DNA of 30,307 nt from UBA927 sp964361785 (lineage in GTDB: Bacteria > Patescibacteriota > Microgenomatia > UBA10105 > UBA927): the NCBI GenBank assembly GCA_964361785.1, contig CAYIBX010000014.1, positions 1 through 30,307 of the forward strand, given 5' to 3'. The notes under the pieces were generated by a model that was not told the origin of the DNA, did not search any database, and saw only the letters and a list, made by a program, of their open reading frames with translations. A program made the translations under genes and the position numbers. This document shows, in pieces, positions 22,047-27,194 of this stretch (positions are counted from its first letter, which is position 1; the number at the start of each line of letters is the position of its first letter).

Positions 22047-22358
22047 ATGGAAGAAAAACTTAAGGCAATTGTTGAGCGCATAGAATTAAGCAAGCTTTCC
22101 GACGAGGATAAGGCGGAGTTGTACGCCACAATTTCTGAAGGGTTGCAGGCGACGGTGTGGCCGGTGCTCCTTAAGTACATGCCAAAGGAAGAGTTGGAAT
22201 TTCTCTCTGCTGATCCAAAAAGTAGAGTAACGGTAGAAAGTTACGCCAAACTTATTGAGGATACCATCAAAGATGGTGAAGCCTTGAAAGAAATTGAAGG
22301 GCTGATGAATGAAGTACTAAGTGAGGTAGATAAGGCGTTGGCGGAAGAAAATGTTTAA
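22047..22358 (+). CDS. P2: small acidic helical protein, unknown
   Basis: 103 residues, almost wholly predicted helix and strongly acidic ('LSKLSDEDKAELYATISEGLQ', 'IKDGEALKEIEGLMNEVLSEVDKALAEENV'). It has no membrane segment. The ATG at 22047 is chosen because AAAGGGG lies six bases upstream. It follows P1 by 24 bases, and its last codons overlap the possible early start of P3, so the three are one transcript. It may be a soluble partner or regulator for the membrane proteins beside it; this is inferred from position only. Confidence 0.6.
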   Translation: MEEKLKAIVERIELSKLSDEDKAELYATISEGLQATVWPVLLKYMPKEELEFLSADPKSRVTVESYAKLIEDTIKDGEALKEIEGLMNEVLSEVDKALAEENV

Positions 22359-22365
22359 TAAAACT

Positions 22366-22923
22366 ATGGCAGAAACCGGCGGAGTAGTATTTGAAGGAGT
22401 AGGGATGCCGAAAGAAGGCGCTTTAGCAAAACTTAAACGCTTTTTTCACGAGCGTTATACTTCGAGTGGAGTTGTAGAAAAGCAAATGCGCAATGTAGAG
22501 AAAATTTCTGGTGAATTAACACAAGATCAACGAGAGCAAGCAATGAAAAAGTTACAAGAGAGGGTGGGTTGGTCGATTGGTCGAAATGTTGCGCACGATG
22601 CTGTTATTACCGCAGCTAGTGGAGTACTCATATATAAAGGAGTTAAATCAGAACGGTTTCAAAATGTCTTGAGAGCAGGTAGCGAACGATGGAGGACTAT
22701 GGCTGCAGCAGGTGGTGTTGCAGGGTGGGTTGAGAAGCAGCGCAGTGGAATAGCTAGTGTAGTAGATAAATCGAAGAATTGGGTTGCTACAAAAATCGTA
22801 CGAGATAGCACGTTTAAGAAAGCGGTAGAAGCGCCTTTTGATCAAGGTGGGACAGTAAGAGAAGTAGCAAAAAAAGTTGGTAAAAAAATAGTTGAAAATA
22901 CCCCCCCCCATCGATCTAGCTGA
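22366..22923 (+). CDS. P3, N-terminal part: membrane-associated family protein, frameshifted
   Basis: 185 residues from the ATG at 22366, which matches the family opening 'MAETGGVVFEGVGMPK' (compare P4 'MTENVVFTGMAKPP'); an ATG at 22351 is also possible. Residues 51-63, 'LTQDQREQAMKKL', align with P4 'LSPEDRAKAMEKL' and P7 'FDNEDRAKAYIES'. A hydrophobic stretch follows ('VAHDAVITAASGVLIYKGV'), then basic helices. The frame runs into a run of nine C at 22901-22909 and then stops after nine unrelated-looking codons. With eight C the frame would continue into the next listed part, giving a protein of about 311 residues like P4. The break is therefore a slip in a homopolymer. Confidence 0.6.
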   Translation: MAETGGVVFEGVGMPKEGALAKLKRFFHERYTSSGVVEKQMRNVEKISGELTQDQREQAMKKLQERVGWSIGRNVAHDAVITAASGVLIYKGVKSERFQNVLRAGSERWRTMAAAGGVAGWVEKQRSGIASVVDKSKNWVATKIVRDSTFKKAVEAPFDQGGTVREVAKKVGKKIVENTPPHRSS

Positions 22924-23299
22924 TTTTTATAATAAGCTTACGGATAATCCACTTGCGAAGATGGATATTGCTGCGCCGTATTCTACTGTCGCTCTAGAGT
23001 TACAAGGAAAATTAAACAAAACGCTACAAAGTGCGTTTGGTCATGTTGAATCAGAAGAGATTGTGGGTGCGATGTTTGATCTTGCTCAAGAAAAAGGTAA
23101 ATGGACGCCTATCCATGTTGCTGCAGGGCAGTTACAAGATGGCGTGAGAGTGGGTATTACTACTGCGGGACGTTTTCGTCCAGAGGCGGACGAGTTGGCT
23201 AAAAAAGGATTGGTTGTGGTACGAGAATTAGGAGGCAATAATTTTGCCGTAGAACCAACGGCGGCTTTGGTGGAGCTTATGAGGAAACACCTTTCCTAA
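22892..23299 (+). CDS. P3, C-terminal part, out of frame with the N-terminal part
   Basis: This frame is open from about 22892 to 23299. It has no good start codon of its own (TTG at 22892, ATG only at 22962), so it is most likely the 3' half of P3. 'IDLADFYNKLTDNPLAKMDI' corresponds to P4 'IPDLDKLNSQFPVSTVIDI'. 'AMFDLAQEKGKWTPI ... ADELAKKGLVVVRELGGNNF' corresponds to P4 'YLLAQTSDHYGRWEPL ... MINLVQNGLMDVFKLSDTRA'. The order helix, helix, 'G.W.P', helix, then a strand pair ending in 'PTAALVELMRK' is like a winged helix, but that is only a visual impression. A 22-bp direct repeat begins one base after the stop. Confidence 0.6.
   Translation: MKIPPPIDLADFYNKLTDNPLAKMDIAAPYSTVALELQGKLNKTLQSAFGHVESEEIVGAMFDLAQEKGKWTPIHVAAGQLQDGVRVGITTAGRFRPEADELAKKGLVVVRELGGNNFAVEPTAALVELMRKHLS
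22901..22909. other. Run of nine C at the P3 frameshift
   Basis: Nine C in a row, the longest homopolymer of G or C in this window. With eight C the two parts of P3 join in frame ('VENTPPIDLADFY'). Such runs slip in replication and are also the commonest sequencing error, so this may be phase variation, decay or an error. Confidence 0.75.
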
Positions 23300-23300
23300 T

Positions 23301-23322
23301 AAGTGGTGGCGGGGTAGAGAAC
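23301..23322 (+). repeat. 22-bp direct repeat, left copy, flanking hicBA
   Basis: Starts AAGTGGTGGCGG and ends GGGTAGAGAAC (the two quoted parts overlap or abut within the 22 bases). An exact copy lies at 23818-23839. The bases on either side differ between copies, so the match is exactly 22 bp. It lies one base behind P3 and runs up to the hicBA operator. Confidence 0.85.
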
Positions 23323-23323
23323 G

Positions 23324-23340
23324 GTAGTATGCTATACTAC
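23324..23340 (+). promoter_or_regulatory. hicBA operator and -10 box
   Basis: Inverted repeat GTAGTAT-GCT-ATACTAC. The -10 box TATACT (23333-23338) lies inside its right arm, and the ATG of hicB follows six bases later at 23345, so the mRNA should be leaderless. No clear -35 is present: the expected place falls in the 22-bp repeat (CGGGGT). Confidence 0.65.
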
Positions 23341-23344
23341 TGGT

Positions 23345-23593
23345 ATGAAAATCCATCATTACACTGCGGTATTTCAAAAAGAGCCTGAGGGTGGGTATAC
23401 GGTTATAATCCCTGCGCTCAAAGGATGTGTGACCTACGGTAAATCTGTGGAAACAGCGTCCGATGCAGCTAAAGAGGCGATCGAATCGTACCTCGGAAGC
23501 CTCGCAAAAGACGGTGAATCAGCTCCTTCTGATATAAGTTTTGTCTCAACGATAGATATATCGACCCTTTCTCCTCACGCTGCATATGCCTAA
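23345..23593 (+). CDS. hicB: HicB-type antitoxin
   Basis: 82 residues. 'YTAVFQKEPEGGYTVIIPALKGCVTYGKSVETASDAAKEAIESYLGSL' is the HicB partial RNase H-like fold (the 'GGYTV.IP.L.GC.T.G.T..EA' pattern). The C-terminal part is short and shows no extra DNA-binding domain, so DNA contact may need HicA or the small fold itself. It overlaps hicA by eight bases. The gene order is hicB before hicA. An inverted repeat over the -10 box suggests self-regulation. The pair lies between exact 22-bp direct repeats. Confidence 0.88.
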   Translation: MKIHHYTAVFQKEPEGGYTVIIPALKGCVTYGKSVETASDAAKEAIESYLGSLAKDGESAPSDISFVSTIDISTLSPHAAYA

Positions 23594-23807
23594 GTTGCCT
23601 AGCTATACTCCTCGTGATGTGGTAAAAAAACTTAAGAAACTCGGATTTGTAACGCATCATCAGGTCGGAAGTCATTTGACCATGAAACATCCGATACACC
23701 AAACACGTGCAGTTATTCCCATCCATTTGAAAGACTTGAAAAAAGGGACACTCTTGGCGATACTGCGCGAAAGCGGGATTGAAAAAGAGGAATTTGTTCA
23801 AGCTTGA
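23586..23807 (+). CDS. hicA: HicA-type mRNA interferase toxin
   Basis: 73-residue double-stranded-RNA-binding-like toxin. 'SYTPRDVVKKLKKLGFVTHHQVGSHLTMKHPIHQTRAVIPIHLKDLKKGTLLAILRESGIEKEEF' carries the family pattern, with the catalytic His in 'GSHLTM' near residue 33. HicA cuts mRNA on its own or with ribosomes. Toxin and antitoxin overlap by eight bases, so translation is coupled. The second 22-bp repeat begins 10 bases after the stop. Confidence 0.9.
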   Translation: MPKLPSYTPRDVVKKLKKLGFVTHHQVGSHLTMKHPIHQTRAVIPIHLKDLKKGTLLAILRESGIEKEEFVQA

Positions 23808-23817
23808 GAGAAAGCCG

Positions 23818-23839
23818 AAGTGGTGGCGGGGTAGAGAAC
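23818..23839 (+). repeat. 22-bp direct repeat, right copy, flanking hicBA
   Basis: Exact copy of 23301-23322, in the same direction, 517 bp further on. The copies bound one complete hicBA module. The following bases lead to the first SNase-like gene. Confidence 0.85.
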
Positions 23840-23874
23840 TTTTAACGCAAAAACATTCGCGATATGGTGGGAGT

Positions 23875-24174
23875 ATGAAGAAGAAAAAGAAACTTTTGTG
23901 GAATAGGAAAAGACTCCTCGCTTTAGGAATCCCCATGGTGATGATCCCTGGCCTCCTTTTGGCCATCGCTCTCGGGTGGAATCCTGCAAAACTCATTACT
24001 CCTGCAAATTATTATACGAATACCAACGTGTTTCCTGTGGTTGGACGCGTAGATGTTGTAGAAGATGGAGATACGTTTACACTGAAAAGTGGTGCGACGG
24101 TTCGGCTACTCTGGGTGAATGCGCAGGGACCCTCCTTCGCTAAAGCTACGGCGGGCAAGTCGGTATCAAGATGA
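23875..24174 (+). pseudogene. SNase-like protein, first copy, N-terminal fragment
   Basis: Copy of the intact gene at 25694. The first 80 residues match it closely: 'MKKKKKLLWNRKRLLALGIP', the membrane segment 'MVMIPGLLLAIALGWNP', 'LITPANYYTNTNVFPVVGRV' and the SNase opening 'VEDGDTFTLKSGATVRLLWVNA'. There it is cut. The intact copy has about 28 more codons, from 'PDRGDTQFESAKEFL' on. Here a repeat read as 'GPSFAKATAGKS' stands in their place, and a stop follows two codons after 'VSR'. GGTGGGAGT before the ATG is a ribosome site. The protein would be a bare membrane anchor and half a barrel, so it cannot be an active nuclease. Confidence 0.75.
24130..24159 (+). repeat. SFAKATAGK-type repeat in the broken SNase gene
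   Basis: It reads CCCTCCTTCGCTAAAGCTAC then GGCGGGCAAG. A near-identical copy (TTCGG for TACGG, GGTAAAG for GGCAAG) lies at 30202-30231. It replaces about 28 codons of the SNase gene, by comparison with the intact copy. The frame stays open across it: 'PSFAKATAGK'. Confidence 0.7.
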
Positions 24175-24177
24175 CAA

Positions 24178-24272
24178 CGCCGTATCAAAAAATCTTGTTT
24201 TTATTTGAAGATACGGCATAAAGGGTCGTAACTGTAAATATTTAAGAAATTATTTACAGACGAACCCTTAAT
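24178..24272. mobile_element. About 95-bp two-hairpin insertion in the broken SNase gene
   Basis: By comparison with the intact copy, about 95 extra bases interrupt the 'YQDDKYGR' region. The insert has two hairpins. GCCGTATC (24179-24186) pairs with GATACGGC (24210-24217), with AAAAA/TTTTT pairing inside its loop. AAGGGT-CGT-CTGTAAATA (24221-24240) pairs with TATTTACAG-ACG-ACCCTT (24251-24269), 18 pairs with two small bulges. It codes for nothing. It looks like a small non-autonomous (MITE-like) element; the edges are good to a few bases. No clear target duplication is seen. Confidence 0.55.
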
Positions 24273-24276
24273 ACAG

Positions 24277-24522
24277 CGAATTTTTGCGTGGGTGTGGGTG
24301 GATTGTGAAAGCACACCGACGTTTCTCCCTGCCGACTATATGCATTTGTCTAATAATCAGTCGAAAGAAGGCTTGGTAGAAAATCCGAAAGGGTGTACGA
24401 AGGGCGCGTTGGTGAATGAAGAACTCGTGAAAAGTGGGAATGGGGAGGTGGTGGTGTATGAGGATAGGGGGAAGCTAAAATATGAAGATCGGATTAGATT
24501 ACTTGACAAGTCACCTAAATAG
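24277..24522 (+). pseudogene. SNase-like protein, first copy, C-terminal fragment
   Basis: The frame continues the gene that begins at 23875. 'RIFAWVWVDCESTPTFLPADYMHLSNNQSKEGLVENPKGC ... NEELVKSGNGEVVVYEDRG' matches the intact copy 'RILAWVWVDCETIPTFLPTDYMHLSGNASRKGLVENPKGC' almost residue by residue. It is separated from the N-terminal part by the two-hairpin insertion and has no ribosome site. The end contains the -35 box of the next gene's promoter. Confidence 0.75.
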
Positions 24523-24553
24523 GTATATATTAGGAGAATAAAGTCACCTAAAT
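24503..24553 (+). promoter_or_regulatory. Promoter and repeated operator of the AAA/DUF4143 ATPase
   Basis: TTGACA (24503-24508), a 17-base spacer and TATATT (24526-24531), close to consensus. AAGTCACCTAAAT occurs twice, at 24508-24520 and 24541-24553, directly before the ATG at 24554. The first copy extends into the inverted repeat ACCT-AAAT-AGGT (24513-24524) inside the spacer. This fits a repressor site, or an ancient duplication. AGGAG (24532-24536) is about 17 bases from the ATG, far for a ribosome site. Confidence 0.6.
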
Positions 24554-25681
24554 ATGATTATACAAAGGGATGTTCAGCCTCAAATAGAAAAAAAGCTTTT
24601 TCAAGGGAAAGTGATAGTGGTGTATGGTCCACGAAGGGTGGGAAAAACAACACTCGTTCGTGCAATCCTTGAGAAGTTTCCCGTCGAAGATACACGATAT
24701 CTATCTTGTGATGAACCTGATGTCCGTCGTGCGCTTACTGATAAAACATCAACAGAGCTTATCTCATACCTCGGGAAAAAGAAGTTGATCGTGCTAGATG
24801 AAGCGCAACGAGTACGAAATATAGGGCTCACGTTAAAATTATTAGTAGACACGGCTCCAACGATACAAATTATAGCAACAGGATCATCATCATTTGATTT
24901 GTCCAATAAAATTATAGAACCGTTAACAGGAAGAACATACGAATTTTTTGTCTACCCATTTTCTGCAAGCGAATTATCGAAACACGGAAGTGACATAGAA
25001 GAGAATCGATTACTTGAGACGCGACTTATATATGGCACATATCCTGATGTAGTGACGCATCCCGAAATTGCTGCTGACACCATTCGAAGGATAACCCGTG
25101 ATTATTTGTATAAAGATGTGCTTGAGTATCAACGGATAAAAAATCCTGATGTACTGGAGAAGCTTCTTCAAGCGCTCGCACTTCAAATAGGCAATGAGGT
25201 GTCTACCACGGAGCTTGCGAGCCTTTTAGGGGTGGACAAGAAAACAATTTCGTCATATCTTCGGATTCTAGAACAATCGTTCGTCATATTTACTCGGCGA
25301 CCATTTGTGCGAAATCGTAGAAAAGAGCTGACAAAAAAATGTAAAGTATATTTTTATGATACTGGTATACGTAATGCACTTTTGGGTGCATACAATACAT
25401 TGGATTTACGAACAGATGGGGGAGCCCTTTGGGAGAATTATTGCATGAGTGAGCGGATGAAGCGCAATTTGAAACATGATGTATGGCCAAATCAATTTTT
25501 TTGGCGGACAACTGATGGACAAGAAGTGGATCTTGTAGAGGATTGGAATGGGGTGATTTCTGGATATGAAATAAAATGGAGTAAACAAAATGTACGAATT
25601 CCAAAAGCATGGAGGACGAATTATCCAAAGGCCACCTATACGCAAATTCATCGTGAGAACTATCAAGATTTTGTGGTTTAG
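24554..25681 (+). CDS. AAA-type ATPase with DUF4143 domain
   Basis: 375 residues. The Walker A motif is 'VVYGPRRVGKTTLVRAIL' near residue 30, Walker B 'KKLIVLDEAQRVRNIGLTLK' near residue 78 and sensor 1 'IQIIATGSSSFDL' near residue 108. 'EPLTGRTYEFFVYPFSASEL' follows, as is usual in these ATPases. Then comes a winged-helix stretch ('LASLLGVDKKTISSYLRILEQSFVIFTRRPF') and a nuclease-like DUF4143 end: 'KVYFYDTGIRNALLG', 'LWENYCMSERMKR' and 'FFWRTTDGQEVDLVEDWNGVISGYEIKWSK' (the D...EVD...E-x-K pattern of PD-(D/E)XK folds). The family is common in CPR and Archaea, with unknown function. It sits between two SNase copies with its own promoter. Confidence 0.85.
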   Translation: MIIQRDVQPQIEKKLFQGKVIVVYGPRRVGKTTLVRAILEKFPVEDTRYLSCDEPDVRRALTDKTSTELISYLGKKKLIVLDEAQRVRNIGLTLKLLVDTAPTIQIIATGSSSFDLSNKIIEPLTGRTYEFFVYPFSASELSKHGSDIEENRLLETRLIYGTYPDVVTHPEIAADTIRRITRDYLYKDVLEYQRIKNPDVLEKLLQALALQIGNEVSTTELASLLGVDKKTISSYLRILEQSFVIFTRRPFVRNRRKELTKKCKVYFYDTGIRNALLGAYNTLDLRTDGGALWENYCMSERMKRNLKHDVWPNQFFWRTTDGQEVDLVEDWNGVISGYEIKWSKQNVRIPKAWRTNYPKATYTQIHRENYQDFVV

Positions 25682-25693
25682 AACAAAAATATT

Positions 25694-26299
25694 GTGAAGA
25701 AGAAACGAAAGACTTCAGCTTGGAATAGGAAAAAACTTCTGACGCTTGGGATTCCTATCATTATGATTCCCGGTATCCTTCTTGCGATTACCCTCGGGTG
25801 GAATCCTGCAACGCTTATTACTTCATCAAATTATTATACGAACACAAACGTGTTTCCTGTGGCGAGTCGAGTGCAGACGATAGAAGATGGGGATACGTTT
25901 ACGCTCAAAAATGGTGTTACTGTGCGGCTTCTGGGGGTGAATGCGCCCGATAGAGGAGACACACAGTTTGAAAGTGCAAAAGAGTTTTTGAGTAAAAAGG
26001 TTGATGGAAAAACGATATATCTTGAGTATGATCGGTATCAAGATGACAAGTATGGTCGAATCTTAGCGTGGGTGTGGGTGGATTGTGAAACGATACCGAC
26101 GTTTTTACCTACTGACTATATGCATTTGTCTGGGAATGCGTCACGGAAGGGGCTCGTAGAGAATCCGAAAGGGTGTGTGAAGGGGAGACTTGTGAATGAG
26201 GAGTTGGTGAAAAGTGGAAACGCGCATGTCGTGACATATGAGGATAGAGGGGAGCTCAAGTATGAGGATAGAATAAATAATGATACAATATTACCATGA
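25694..26299 (+). CDS. Membrane-anchored SNase-like (thermonuclease family) protein, intact copy
   Basis: 201 residues starting at a GTG (MKKKRKTSAWNRKKLL). A basic N-terminus and the hydrophobic segment 'IPIIMIPGILLAITLGW' anchor it in the membrane. The SNase barrel follows: 'IEDGDTFTLKNGVTVRLLGVNAPDRGD', 'YLEYDRYQDDKYGRILAWVWVDCE', 'NEELVKSGNAHVVTYEDRGELKYEDRI'. By alignment with staphylococcal nuclease, the two catalytic arginines are present (VRLL and KYGR), while the catalytic Glu (TPE) reads APD, that is Asp. The enzyme may be weak or only DNA-binding. The stop overlaps the HEPN start in an ATGA. Confidence 0.8.
   Translation: MKKKRKTSAWNRKKLLTLGIPIIMIPGILLAITLGWNPATLITSSNYYTNTNVFPVASRVQTIEDGDTFTLKNGVTVRLLGVNAPDRGDTQFESAKEFLSKKVDGKTIYLEYDRYQDDKYGRILAWVWVDCETIPTFLPTDYMHLSGNASRKGLVENPKGCVKGRLVNEELVKSGNAHVVTYEDRGELKYEDRINNDTILP
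26284..26289 (+). promoter_or_regulatory. Possible leaderless -10 box of the HEPN gene
   Basis: TACAAT ends six bases before the ATG at 26296, the same spacing as in the glycosyltransferase and hicB promoters. No convincing -35 is present, so the gene may simply be read through from the SNase gene. Confidence 0.3.
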
Positions 26300-26682
26300 G
26301 TAACGATGAGAGGGTAAAATATTGGTTGGATTCGGCCACAGAAACGCGTGAGATTGCTAATGAATCGTATACATCGAAACATTATGATTGGGCATTTTTT
26401 CAGTGGCATTTGGCGATAGAAAAATTATTCAAAGGAATAATTTCAAAACATGATGAAACTCCAGTGTTCACTCACGACCTGTTAAAGCTTGCAAAGCAGG
26501 CGGACGTACAACTTTCTCCGCTTCTACAAGATCAACTCAACGAGATAACCAGCTATAGCATTGATGCACGGTATGATGACTATAAACGAAGTTTTTATAA
26601 AAAAGTTATCGCGAAACAATATCGGGAGAAATGGTCTAGGGTGTGTGCGGAGGTATTTGTATGGACACAAAACATGTTTTAA
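26296..26682 (+). CDS. HEPN domain protein
   Basis: 128 residues, all helix. 'WLDSATETREIANESYTSKHYDWAFFQWHLAIEKLFKGII' and 'PVFTHDLLKLAKQADVQLSPLLQDQLNEITSYSIDARYDD' are the HEPN pattern (PF05168-like: A.E..LK......P..THDL..L......ARY.D). The next gene is a minimal nucleotidyltransferase, making a HEPN-MNT pair, a known toxin-antitoxin type. In such pairs the HEPN protein may be an RNase and the nucleotidyltransferase modifies it to switch it off. A clear R-x4-6-H catalytic motif is not evident here, so its activity is uncertain. Confidence 0.8.
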   Translation: MSNDERVKYWLDSATETREIANESYTSKHYDWAFFQWHLAIEKLFKGIISKHDETPVFTHDLLKLAKQADVQLSPLLQDQLNEITSYSIDARYDDYKRSFYKKVIAKQYREKWSRVCAEVFVWTQNMF

Positions 26683-26990
26683 ATACGCATATTACCAATA
26701 TAGTCCGTTTGTATGGAAAAGAGCTTCGTGATAAGGGGGTACAATTTACTCAACTTATTGTTTTTGGATCACAAGCTAAAGGAACGGCAAAACAGTGGAG
26801 TGATATCGATGTCTGTGTGGTGTCTCCTGCATTTGGGAACGATAGACATACAGAAAGAGTGGGATTAATGCGGGTGCGTGACGATCGATTGCTCGACATC
26901 GAACCACATCCATTTAGCCCTGCGGATTTGGACGATAAATACGATCCATTAGCATCCGAAATTCGAAAATACGGGATACGGGTGGTATAA
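26661..26990 (+). CDS. Minimal nucleotidyltransferase (MNT) protein
   Basis: 109 residues from the ATG at 26661, chosen because GGAGG lies 6-10 bases upstream. 'FTQLIVFGSQAKGTAKQWSDIDVCVVSP' is the GSxxxGxxxxxSDxD motif of the DNA polymerase beta superfamily. The third acidic residue is probably in 'RLLDIEPHPF'. It overlaps the HEPN gene by 22 bases. It is the likely antitoxin of the HEPN-MNT pair, acting by adding nucleotides to its HEPN partner. P4 begins seven bases after the stop. Confidence 0.83.
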   Translation: MDTKHVLNTHITNIVRLYGKELRDKGVQFTQLIVFGSQAKGTAKQWSDIDVCVVSPAFGNDRHTERVGLMRVRDDRLLDIEPHPFSPADLDDKYDPLASEIRKYGIRVV

Positions 26991-26996
26991 AAATAT

Positions 26997-27194
26997 ATGA
27001 CAGAAAACGTGGTATTTACTGGAATGGCGAAACCTCCTGAAAAACGGACATTTGTGACGTGGGGAAAAGAAAAACTTCGAAAATAATTTACCTTTAAAGG
27101 TGCGGAAGATGAGTGGAAAGAGACGCACGCGAAAGAAATCCAAGAATTAATTGCAATTAACGAATCACTGTCTCCAGAGGATCGAGCGAAAGCC
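26997..27194 (+). pseudogene. P4, 5' part, interrupted by an in-frame TAA
   Basis: The reading frame of P4 is open from the ATG at 26997 except for one TAA at 27084-27086 (codon 30). Upstream of it, 'MTENVVFTGMAKPPEKRTFVTWGKEKLRK' matches the start of P3. Downstream, 'FTFKGAEDEWKETHAKEIQELIAINESLSPEDRAKAMEKL' continues the family without a break. One base change would restore a protein of about 290 residues. As it stands, only 29 residues or an internal start can be made. Confidence 0.7.

Noticed and set aside
23301..23322. The 22-bp repeat (ending GGGTAGAGAAC) looked like the D-arm of a tRNA
   Set aside because: No acceptor stem, anticodon arm or T-loop (GTTCGA) fits around either copy, so it is not a tRNA or tRNA fragment.
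27084..27086. TAA in P4 as a recoded sense codon
   Set aside because: TAA ends many clear genes here (for example the ABC permease at 962-964, the ATPase fragment at 190-192 and VKOR on the minus strand), and the known CPR recoding concerns UGA.
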